From assembly GCA_002385815.1 (NCBI GenBank), contig DGEE01000154.1, positions 4,885 to 20,052 of the forward strand: DNA of 15,168 bases. The letters are read 5' to 3'. Position 1 is the first letter of the stretch; each line of letters opens with the position of its first letter. Shown here one piece after another: positions 8,940 to 14,995 of the stretch. The notes below the pieces were generated by a model, which did no database searches, was not told the origin of the DNA, and saw nothing but the letters and a program-made list of their open reading frames with translations. The position numbers and the translations under genes are program-made. Source of the stretch: Hungateiclostridiaceae bacterium UBA3934 (lineage in GTDB: Bacteria > Bacillota > Clostridia > Acetivibrionales > DTU013).

Positions 8940-9995
8940 TTATACAAAGACTTCAACGATCTCTACGTCGGAGTGTTTGTTCAGATCGACGATATACGGC
9001 TGCAGCACCGGCGGGCCGGCTTTGTTGGAGAATACACAGATTTTCTGTCTTGATTCACCGATTTTGCCCGGAGACACGACGCTACCGACTTCGCCTGTGC
9101 TCAGGAGCACAAGAGTACCTTCTGCGTACATTGCTATGCTTTCCACAAAGAGATCGACGATGAACGGATCGAAAAGAGTACCCGAATTGTTTTTTATATA
9201 TTCTGCCGCTACATGCGGCAGTTCGCGTTTCTTGTATACCCTGTCGGATGTCAGCGCATCATAGACATCGGCCAGGGCGACGATCCTTGACAGCGGATCG
9301 ATCCCATTCTCTGATATACCCATCGGATATCCGCTGCCATCCCACTTTTCATGATGCTGGAATGCGATATTCGCAATCTTTGTCCCGAGCTGGTATGAGT
9401 TTTTTATTATTTCACAGCCATATACGGTATGCAGCTTCATTTGATGGAATTCCTCGTCAGAGAGCTTGTCCGGCTTTTGCAGGATGTCGATGGGCACTTT
9501 GCATTTGCCGATATCATGAAGTATCGCTCCCATGCCAAGTGTCATCAGCGGATCTTTCCCATACCCGAGTTTTTTGCCGATTATGATCGAATATATGCAC
9601 ACATCCACTGAATGAAGGAATGTATAGTTGTCAATATCTCTTATCCCGGTCAGCTGCAGCATTACAGTCTCATTTTCCATAACCTTGTTCAGAATATCAT
9701 TGACTGTATCTTTGACCGGTATGATGTCTGTATCCCTGTTCCTGCTGGTCATCGCGAATATACTCTTTATTGTGGCAGCAGCGTGGCTGTAAAGCCTTTC
9801 TTCTTCCAATTCATCTATTGGCTCGAAATAACCTTCTTCCACATATACATACTCCACCTTGAAGGCTTCAAGCTTTCTGAGGTACATCGGCTTGACAACA
9901 AAGCCGGCCAGCAGCAATAGCCTGCCGTCCGGCAAGATAACATCCTTTGCCAACCGCATACCAGGTTTCAGCTGTGAAAGTTTCAGCTTCAGCAC
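8940..9995 (-). CDS. HD-GYP domain protein, likely c-di-GMP phosphodiesterase
   Basis: Probable enzyme that hydrolyses the second messenger c-di-GMP, which usually controls the switch between motility and attachment. The 351-residue product starts at GTG 9995, with AGGAGG (10003-10008) upstream on the minus strand. The N-terminal part (about 1-65) is the small LKPGMRLAKDV domain common in this group. It has no signal peptide, membrane helix or receiver domain. The HD-GYP domain covers about 110-290, with HS at 128-129, HDIGK at 160-164, H189, HHEKWDGSGYP at 214-224 and ALADVYDALTSDRVYK at 240-255. All metal-binding and GYP residues are intact, so activity is likely. A short C-terminal domain (about 292-351) starts at GTLVLLSTGEVG. 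It is the only minus-strand gene in the window and has its own promoter. The substrate is inferred from the family. Confidence 0.93.
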   Translation of the reverse strand: MLKLKLSQLKPGMRLAKDVILPDGRLLLLAGFVVKPMYLRKLEAFKVEYVYVEEGYFEPIDELEEERLYSHAAATIKSIFAMTSRNRDTDIIPVKDTVNDILNKVMENETVMLQLTGIRDIDNYTFLHSVDVCIYSIIIGKKLGYGKDPLMTLGMGAILHDIGKCKVPIDILQKPDKLSDEEFHQMKLHTVYGCEIIKNSYQLGTKIANIAFQHHEKWDGSGYPMGISENGIDPLSRIVALADVYDALTSDRVYKKRELPHVAAEYIKNNSGTLFDPFIVDLFVESIAMYAEGTLVLLSTGEVGSVVSPGKIGESRQKICVFSNKAGPPVLQPYIVDLNKHSDVEIVEVFV

Positions 9996-10009
9996 TCCGC
10001 ATCCTCCTG

Positions 10010-10060
10010 ATCACATATGGTATGTGATAATATTATACCACAATGTGACAAATTATTTAA
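10010..10060 (-). promoter_or_regulatory. promoter with overlapping dyad upstream of the HD-GYP gene
   Basis: On the minus strand a perfect -10 TATAAT (10037-10032) lies 17 bases after a weak -35 TTAAAT (10060-10055), predicting a transcript start near 10025. A perfect dyad, ATCACATA-3 bases-TATGTGAT (10010-10028), covers this point. A second, weaker dyad, TGGTAT/ATACCA (10018-10023 and 10035-10040), overlaps the -10 box. The ribosome-binding site AGGAGG is at 10003-10008. The start would fall inside the main dyad, so it is better placed as a protein-binding operator than as an RNA hairpin. The binding protein is unknown. Confidence 0.55.
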
Positions 10061-10145
10061 CATTAAGTCGGACGATACACCTGAAGCCAAGTAACGTTCA
10101 GGTTATCTAATGAATATATTAATCTGAAGGATATTTGGAGGCGGT

Positions 10146-10511
10146 ATGATGCTGTACGATGCTGTCGGGTGTCTGATATACATATTGGCAGTATACGGTC
10201 TTTTGGTGCTTATCCTCAGTATTGCCGAATCGATACGCTGCCGGGTGAGAGACCGGCGGCCGAAGGTCAGGATCATACTGCTCGTGCGGAATGCGGAGGA
10301 ACATATTGAGTATATCGTAAGAAGTGCTGTCAAAAAGGATATGGCAGGCAGGCTGTTGTCAGATGCGAAGATTGCCGTAGTGGATACGGATTCTTCCGAC
10401 AACACGTATATGCTTCTGGAAAAGCTGCAGAATGCATATCCAGGCATCGAAGTCTTTAAACTGGCTGAAATGGATAAAATATTGACAGATCATGTGAAAG
10501 AAGCCCAATAA
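10146..10511 (+). CDS. small membrane-anchored protein with half a glycosyltransferase-2-like domain
   Basis: I do not recognise a named family. The 121-residue product begins at ATG 10146 or ATG 10149 after GGAGG (10137-10141), so it is very likely translated. One membrane helix spans about 6-28 (CLIYILAVYGLLVLILSI), followed by a basic stretch RCRVRDRRPK that should stay in the cytoplasm. Residues about 40-105 look like the N-terminal nucleotide-binding half of a family 2 glycosyltransferase: VRIILLVRNAEEHIE, then KIAVVDTDSSDNTYMLLEKL, where VDTDSSDNT (79-87) corresponds to the usual VDDGSTDNT. The protein stops before the DXD metal site and the acceptor half, so independent sugar transfer is unlikely. 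No continuing GT2 sequence is visible downstream, so a fresh frameshift is not the cause. It could be a binding or scaffold protein or a remnant. Confidence 0.75.
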   Translation: MMLYDAVGCLIYILAVYGLLVLILSIAESIRCRVRDRRPKVRIILLVRNAEEHIEYIVRSAVKKDMAGRLLSDAKIAVVDTDSSDNTYMLLEKLQNAYPGIEVFKLAEMDKILTDHVKEAQ

Positions 10512-10584
10512 TAAAACCGTTCAAACCCTTTACCGATCGCATCCCGATGCTGCATAACGAAGAAATGCAGTCCTGCCCTGTCTC

Positions 10585-10613
10585 TTTTCACTCCGGCAAA
10601 AGTGATATATACT
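10585..10613 (+). promoter_or_regulatory. candidate SigA-type promoter of recD2
   Basis: TTTTCA (10585-10590, four of six matches to TTGACA) is followed after exactly 17 bases by TATACT (10608-10613, five of six matches to TATAAT). The predicted transcript would start near 10620, about 50 bases before recD2. It lies in the 160-base gap after the small membrane protein gene, where no other gene is visible. Confidence 0.5.
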
Positions 10614-10671
10614 ATAAGTATCTATATTTTCTGGAAGCCATTGCGGTTAAATGGCATAGAAACGCGAGGAA

Positions 10672-12900
10672 ATGGATCTTACACTGGTTGAAGGTATCAT
10701 AGAAGATATAATATACAAAAACGAGGCGAACGGCTACACGGTCTGTGAAATACTTTCGGGAAGAAAGGTAATCACTGCCGTCGGGTATATGCCTTTCATA
10801 AACGAAGGCGAAACCATAAAAGCAAACGGCAGATGGGTGAAGCATCCTGATTACGGCGACCAGTTCAAGGTGGAGCTGTATGAAAAGGTGCTGCCTCGTA
10901 CCGTTGATGCAATAGAGAAATACCTGGCGTCAGGAATAGTGAAGGGAGTCGGTCCTGCAACAGCCAGAAAAATTGTGGAGCGGTTCGGTACGTCCTCGCT
11001 GGATATAATCGCAAGGGAGCCCCACCGGCTGTCAGAGATAAAGGGCATCAGCCTTACAAAGGCCATGAGCATCGGCCAGATCCTGAATGAGCAGAGGGGA
11101 TTGCAGGACGTGGTGATGTTCCTGCAGGAATACGGTGTAAATCCGGCGGTCTGTATAAAGATTTACAGAGAGTATGGCGACAAATCTGTGGCAATGATCA
11201 GGGAAAATCCCTACAGGCTTTGCGAGGACGTGTTTGGCATAGGCTTCAAAACAGCCGACAGGATAGCTATGAAGCTTGGCGTCGATCCTGATTCCCGTTT
11301 CCGTATCAAAAGCGGGATCAAGTATATATTGAGCCATGCGGCATCCAATGGACACACGTATCTGCCTGAAAGTATGGTGAAGCAGTACACAGCCCGTTTG
11401 CTCGGGATTCCGGATCTGGATATAGAGGACGCACTAGTGTCTCTGCTGTTTGACAAAGTCGTACAGACAGAGAGAAACGGGGAACAGTGCAATGTTTATC
11501 TGTCCGCATTCCACAGTGCAGAGCTTGGGGTAAGCCGACGGCTGCTGAGCCTGTCCCGGACAAGCTTCGACAGAGACCTTGGGGATCTGGATGAGAAAAT
11601 CAGCAAATTCGAGCAGAAAGAGGGCCTGCTGCTGGATCCCATGCAGAGGGAAGCAGTGCGTGAAGCAATGCTGAATGGTGTGATGGTCATAACAGGCGGT
11701 CCCGGCACAGGAAAGACGACAATCATCAAATGTATACTGCAGTTGCTGGCGGAGTACGGATGCAGGGCAGCCCTTGCAGCGCCTACGGGAAGGGCGGCAA
11801 AACGAATGACTGAAGCGACAGGCTATGAAGCCAGGACGATACACAGGCTGCTCGAGATAGGATATACCACTGATGAAAGCGAGCTGATCTTCCAGAGGAA
11901 CGAGCAGAATCCCATAGAGGCTGATGCAGTGATAATAGACGAAATGTCCATGGTGGACATACTGCTTATGAACCACCTGCTGAAAGCAGTACCGCCGGGA
12001 GCAAGACTTATCTTGGTAGGGGATGCGGATCAGTTGCCGTCCGTGGGGGCAGGCAGAGTGCTGCTTGATATCATCAGCTGCAGCGGTATCAGGACGGTGC
12101 GGCTCACTGAGATATTCAGACAGGCTGAAGAGAGCCTGATCATAGTTAACGCACACAGGATAAACAGAGGTGAAGCTCCTGTCCTCAATGCGAAAGACAA
12201 GGACTTCTTCTTCCTGACAAGAAATGGGCAGGAAAACATAGTGCGGACCGTCATAGACCTTTGCGCAAGAAGACTGCCTGATACATACGGCCTCGATCCG
12301 GTGAAGGACATACAGGTGCTTTCGCCGACAAAAAAGGGTCCCGCCGGTGTGGTCAACCTGAACGTCGAACTGCAGAAGGCGCTGAATCCGCAGGACGGGA
12401 AAAAGGCGGAGAAGGCATCGAAGATATACACTCTCAGAGAAGGCGACAGAGTAATGCAGATAAAAAACAATTACAGCCTCAGATGGGAGAAGCCGGGGAA
12501 TGCCGGCATCGACGGGACCGGTGTTTTCAATGGAGACATGGGGACTGTCATAGAAATAGATGATGACGGGATGGAGGTAAGTGTCCTGTTCGACGATGAC
12601 AGGATGGTCGTCTATGACTACAGCATCCTCGACGAACTGGAGCCTTCCTTTGCCGTTACGATACACAAAAGCCAGGGCTCGGAATTCCCTGTGGTCGTCA
12701 TGCCGATCTTTCCGGGACCGGAAGTACTAATGACAAGGAATCTGCTTTACACAGCCGTGACACGGGCGAGGGAAATGGTGGTCCTTGTGGGGGACGAAGA
12801 TATCTTGCTCGGGATGGTTGGAAACAAAAGAGAGACCTTACGTTATTCCGGTCTCGCGGACAAGCTAATAACTTTCTCGGCATATGCCGATATAATATAG
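10672..12900 (+). CDS. recD2: RecD2-type (RecD-like) ATP-dependent DNA helicase
   Basis: Superfamily 1B 5'-3' DNA helicase found without RecBC, linked in other bacteria to DNA repair, fork stability and mismatch repair. The 742-residue product has the family length. The N-terminal OB-like part (about 4-75, EGIIEDIIYKNEANGYTV) is typical of RecD2. Helix-hairpin-helix repeats span about 85-205 (IVKGVGPATARKIVERFG, FGIGFKTADRIA). Helicase motifs: LDPMQREAV 321-329, Walker A GGPGTGKTT 342-350, Walker B IIDEMSM 421-427, VGDADQLPSVGAG 449-461, FAVTIHKSQGSEF 660-672 and YTAVTRAR 693-700. The ATG at 10672 is the only good start, because a stop lies five codons upstream. Its ribosome-binding site (GAGGA, about 1-2 bases away) is unusually close, so initiation may be weak. 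comF follows after 20 bases. Confidence 0.96.
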   Translation: MDLTLVEGIIEDIIYKNEANGYTVCEILSGRKVITAVGYMPFINEGETIKANGRWVKHPDYGDQFKVELYEKVLPRTVDAIEKYLASGIVKGVGPATARKIVERFGTSSLDIIAREPHRLSEIKGISLTKAMSIGQILNEQRGLQDVVMFLQEYGVNPAVCIKIYREYGDKSVAMIRENPYRLCEDVFGIGFKTADRIAMKLGVDPDSRFRIKSGIKYILSHAASNGHTYLPESMVKQYTARLLGIPDLDIEDALVSLLFDKVVQTERNGEQCNVYLSAFHSAELGVSRRLLSLSRTSFDRDLGDLDEKISKFEQKEGLLLDPMQREAVREAMLNGVMVITGGPGTGKTTIIKCILQLLAEYGCRAALAAPTGRAAKRMTEATGYEARTIHRLLEIGYTTDESELIFQRNEQNPIEADAVIIDEMSMVDILLMNHLLKAVPPGARLILVGDADQLPSVGAGRVLLDIISCSGIRTVRLTEIFRQAEESLIIVNAHRINRGEAPVLNAKDKDFFFLTRNGQENIVRTVIDLCARRLPDTYGLDPVKDIQVLSPTKKGPAGVVNLNVELQKALNPQDGKKAEKASKIYTLREGDRVMQIKNNYSLRWEKPGNAGIDGTGVFNGDMGTVIEIDDDGMEVSVLFDDDRMVVYDYSILDELEPSFAVTIHKSQGSEFPVVVMPIFPGPEVLMTRNLLYTAVTRAREMVVLVGDEDILLGMVGNKRETLRYSGLADKLITFSAYADII

Positions 12901-12920
12901 AGAAAGTGGGCTGACGGCGA

Positions 12921-13595
12921 TTGAAGCTGTTCGAAAGTGTATTGAACCTGATATACCCCCCTAAATGCATCTTTTGCGGGCAAATACTGGATTACAGCGC
13001 TGTGATCCATATATGCGGTTCATGCTTCACAAAGCTGCCGTTCTCCGACAGCGCGATAATCAGGCCGTGGCAGGAGGATGAAGAAAACTACTGCGATGGG
13101 GCATTGAGCGTATTTGAATACACAGGCATGGTCAAAGAATCGCTTATCCGGTTCAAGTTTTACAACAAGCCCGGATACTACAGAACTTATGCGAGGCTGA
13201 TCGCTGACAAGCTGAATAAACTGACAAATATCAAGGAATACGATATGGTCATGAGTGTGCCGCTGCACAAGCATAAGGAGTTTATAAGAGGGTACAATCA
13301 GGCGTATCTGATATCGAAGGCGCTCAGCAGGCTCATAAAACTGCGGGAATGTTCGAAGGTACTGAAAAGAGAGCGGTACACAGAATCCCAGAGCCTTTTG
13401 GACAGACAGAAGAGAAACCAGAATGTAAGAGGTGCTTTTTCTGTGAAACTGCCCAAAAAAGTAAACGGGAAGTCGATCTTGCTGGTCGACGATATACTGA
13501 CCACAGGTTCTACTCTTGAAGAGTGCAGCAGAGTGCTTAAGCAGGCAGGCGCAGTGAAAGTATTTGCTGTAGTGGTTGCTACAGGGAGAAAGTAG
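12921..13595 (+). CDS. comF: ComF family protein (phosphoribosyltransferase fold)
   Basis: Homologue of ComFC, needed for DNA uptake in naturally competent bacteria, although many carriers are not known to be competent. The 224-residue product has the usual layout. A zinc-binding segment has C16, C19, C32 and C35. A linker has the family signatures RGYNQA at 123-128 and SQSLLDRQKRNQNVRGAF at 156-173. A phosphoribosyltransferase PRPP loop, ILLVDDILTTGSTL, is at 186-199. The start is TTG 12921: a stop lies three codons upstream and the N-terminus MKLFESVLNLIYPPKC matches the family. The ribosome-binding site is poor, so it may depend on translation of recD2, which ends 20 bases before. No comFA helicase gene precedes it; recD2 holds that place. 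The flagellar genes follow, as in B. subtilis. Confidence 0.93.
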   Translation: MKLFESVLNLIYPPKCIFCGQILDYSAVIHICGSCFTKLPFSDSAIIRPWQEDEENYCDGALSVFEYTGMVKESLIRFKFYNKPGYYRTYARLIADKLNKLTNIKEYDMVMSVPLHKHKEFIRGYNQAYLISKALSRLIKLRECSKVLKRERYTESQSLLDRQKRNQNVRGAFSVKLPKKVNGKSILLVDDILTTGSTLEECSRVLKQAGAVKVFAVVVATGRK

Positions 13596-13612
13596 ATCAG
13601 GGAGGGGTTTTC

Positions 13613-14047
13613 ATGCCAGATGTCAGAAATTGCAGAAAATGCGGGAAGATTTTTAACTACATAGGCGGGGCGCCTATTTGTCCGGCTTGCAGGGAAAAGG
13701 AGGAAGAGGATTTTCAGAGAGTAAAGAAATACCTTTACGAGAATCCCGGGGCCAGCCTGACTCAGGTTTCCACCGAACTGGAGATAAGCGTCGAAATGAT
13801 CAAAAGATTCCTGAGAGAAGGAAGGCTGGAAATAGCAAATGACGAGGGGAACCTGGTACTGGAGTGTGAGAACTGCGGGCGCTCCATAAAAACCGGCAGA
13901 TTCTGTCCGGACTGTGAAAGGAACCTGGCATCAGGCTTCAAATCAGCAGCGAGCCAGATGAAGCTGGATCTGGACAGCAGGAGCACCTCTGAGAGAAAGT
14001 CACTGGGTATGAGGTATTTGAATAAAGAATATGAAAAAGGTAAATAA
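13613..14047 (+). CDS. flagellar-operon zinc-ribbon protein, YvyF/TIGR03826 type
   Basis: Member of the small flagellar-operon protein family that includes B. subtilis YvyF, found between comF and flgM. Its biochemical role is not established. The 144-residue product has two Cys4 sites: C7, C10, C23, C26 near the N-terminus and C85, C88, C98, C101 later. Between them a helical segment, about 34-72 (ASLTQVSTELEISVEMIKRFLREGRL), looks like a helix-turn-helix, so binding of DNA, RNA or a regulator is possible. The tail (about 105-144) is charged and probably disordered. The ATG at 13613 follows GGGAGGGG, a strong ribosome-binding site. It begins 17 bases after comF and is probably cotranscribed with it. 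flgM follows after a gap with its own promoter. Confidence 0.88.
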   Translation: MPDVRNCRKCGKIFNYIGGAPICPACREKEEEDFQRVKKYLYENPGASLTQVSTELEISVEMIKRFLREGRLEIANDEGNLVLECENCGRSIKTGRFCPDCERNLASGFKSAASQMKLDLDSRSTSERKSLGMRYLNKEYEKGK

Positions 14048-14056
14048 TTTGCCAGT

Positions 14057-14083
14057 TAATAAATGAGCGGATTATACCGATAT
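14057..14083 (+). promoter_or_regulatory. SigD (sigma-28) type flagellar promoter before flgM
   Basis: TAAT (14057-14060) and ACCGATAT (14076-14083) are separated by 15 bases. The known consensus is TAAA-N15-GCCGATAT, so this matches 3 of 4 and 7 of 8 positions with the ideal spacing. The predicted start near 14090 leaves an untranslated leader of about 40 bases before flgM. In B. subtilis the flgM operon also has a SigD promoter here. Confidence 0.75.
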
Positions 14084-14131
14084 ACTATTTGAACAATAAA
14101 GAAATCTTAGATTTAAGGATGAGTGGGTTGT

Positions 14132-14416
14132 ATGAGGATACCAGGAGATGTGCCAAAAATAACCGGCATATATGGATCACAGAAGATAAATAAAATCAGG
14201 AGGAGTGGAGGTGCCGCCTCTAAAAAGGATGTCCTGTCGATATCCAATGAGGCAAAGGATTTCCAGACGGTCCTCAGGGCATTGAGAGAAGTGCCTGATA
14301 TCCGGAAGGAAAAGGTGGACACTATCCGCGGAAGCATCGAGGCGGGCCAATACGATGTAAAAGCACGTGATGTCGCCGACAAGGTCATAAGGAGTGTTTT
14401 TGACAGGAAAGCATGA
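14132..14416 (+). CDS. flgM: anti-sigma factor FlgM (negative regulator of flagellin synthesis)
   Basis: Anti-sigma factor that binds and inhibits the flagellar sigma factor (SigD/FliA) until the hook-basal body is finished. The product is 94 residues from ATG 14132. An in-frame GTG at 14123 would add three residues but sits only three bases after AAGGA, and MRIPGDVPKI fits the family N-terminus better. The first half is low in complexity and probably disordered, as known for FlgM. The FlgM domain begins at DVLSISNEAKDFQ (33-45). The sigma-binding helices cover about 54-91, VPDIRKEKVDTIRGSIEAGQ and then YDVKARDVADKVIRSVF. The gene follows the SigD-type promoter and is followed by a hairpin with a T-run, so it may be made in excess over flgN and flgK. 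Confidence 0.9.
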   Translation: MRIPGDVPKITGIYGSQKINKIRRSGGAASKKDVLSISNEAKDFQTVLRALREVPDIRKEKVDTIRGSIEAGQYDVKARDVADKVIRSVFDRKA

Positions 14417-14422
14417 CGAACC

Positions 14423-14448
14423 GGGGAGTGGAAAGCTCCTCTTTTTTT
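14423..14448 (+). terminator. candidate intrinsic terminator or attenuator between flgM and flgN
   Basis: GGGGAG (14423-14428) pairs with CTCCTC (14436-14441) across a 7-base loop, with one G-U pair, and is followed directly by seven Ts (14442-14448). It begins 7 bases after the flgM stop. An alternative outer stem, CCGGG (14421-14425) with CCCGG (14449-14453), would include the T-run and compete with it. The stem is short, so partial termination seems more likely than a full stop, because flgN and flgK have no other obvious promoter. Confidence 0.55.
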
Positions 14449-14486
14449 CCCGGACAGTCCTATCGGTTATGGCAGGTGGTGGTACT

Positions 14487-14987
14487 TTGGATAACGGCAC
14501 GATAAAAAAACTCATTGAGATACTCGATAAAGAAGCGGCGATATATGAAGGTTTGCTCAAGCTGTCGCGCGAGAAAACAGATGTGATCGTCAAAGGAAAG
14601 GTCACCGAACTCGAGGGCATCACAAAGGTAGAGCAATCCATGATTCTCCAGCTCGCCAGGCTGGAGGAGACCCGGGAGAAACTCGTTGCGCTGCTCTCAG
14701 AAGAACTGGGGATGAATGCTGACGATATCAATGTCACCGAGCTCGAGAAAGTACTTCCGAAGGATCAGTCAGAGGAGTTGTCGGAGTGTCAGAAAAAGAT
14801 GACCGGGATATTCAGGGATCTGAAGGATTCCAATGATCTGAATGCCAAGCTGATAAAGAATTCTCTTGATTATATCGATTTTTCGGTCAATATTCTTTCA
14901 AATGCCGGATCTTCAGGGGATCTGTACGGAAAATCCGGTCAGTCGAATGATCCTGGAAAAAGGAATCTCTTCGATGTAAAGCTATAG
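14487..14987 (+). CDS. flgN: FlgN-like flagellar chaperone
   Basis: Probable export chaperone for the hook-filament junction proteins FlgK and FlgL. I place the start at TTG 14487, because AGGTGG (14474-14479) lies 7 bases before it and the N-terminus MDNGTIKKLIEILDKE matches the family. Longer frames from 14394 or ATG 14469 lack a ribosome-binding site and would overlap flgM or the hairpin. The 166-residue product is almost fully helical and charged, as expected for the FlgN helical hairpin: a first long helix about 5-75 (EAAIYEGLLKLSREKTDVIVKG), a second about 92-139 (LKDSNDLNAKLIKNSLDYIDFSVN). The tail after 140 is rich in Gly and Ser. Sequence identity in this family is low, so much of the assignment rests on position between flgM and flgK. 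Confidence 0.87.
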   Translation: MDNGTIKKLIEILDKEAAIYEGLLKLSREKTDVIVKGKVTELEGITKVEQSMILQLARLEETREKLVALLSEELGMNADDINVTELEKVLPKDQSEELSECQKKMTGIFRDLKDSNDLNAKLIKNSLDYIDFSVNILSNAGSSGDLYGKSGQSNDPGKRNLFDVKL

Positions 14988-14995
14988 GAGGAAAT

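Noticed and set aside
10583..10605. TTTTCACT followed by AAAAGTGA before recD2
   Set aside because: The second is the direct complement, not the reverse complement, so it cannot form a full stem; only a 5-bp TCACT/AGTGA pairing remains.
11434..12666. Long open frame of 410 codons on the minus strand inside recD2
   Set aside because: It lies fully antisense to a helicase with all motifs intact, shows no recognisable domain, and arises from the codon bias of recD2.
14394..14486. Longer N-terminus for flgN beginning inside flgM
   Set aside because: It would translate across the hairpin and T-run, lacks a ribosome-binding site and has no family resemblance before residue MDNGT.
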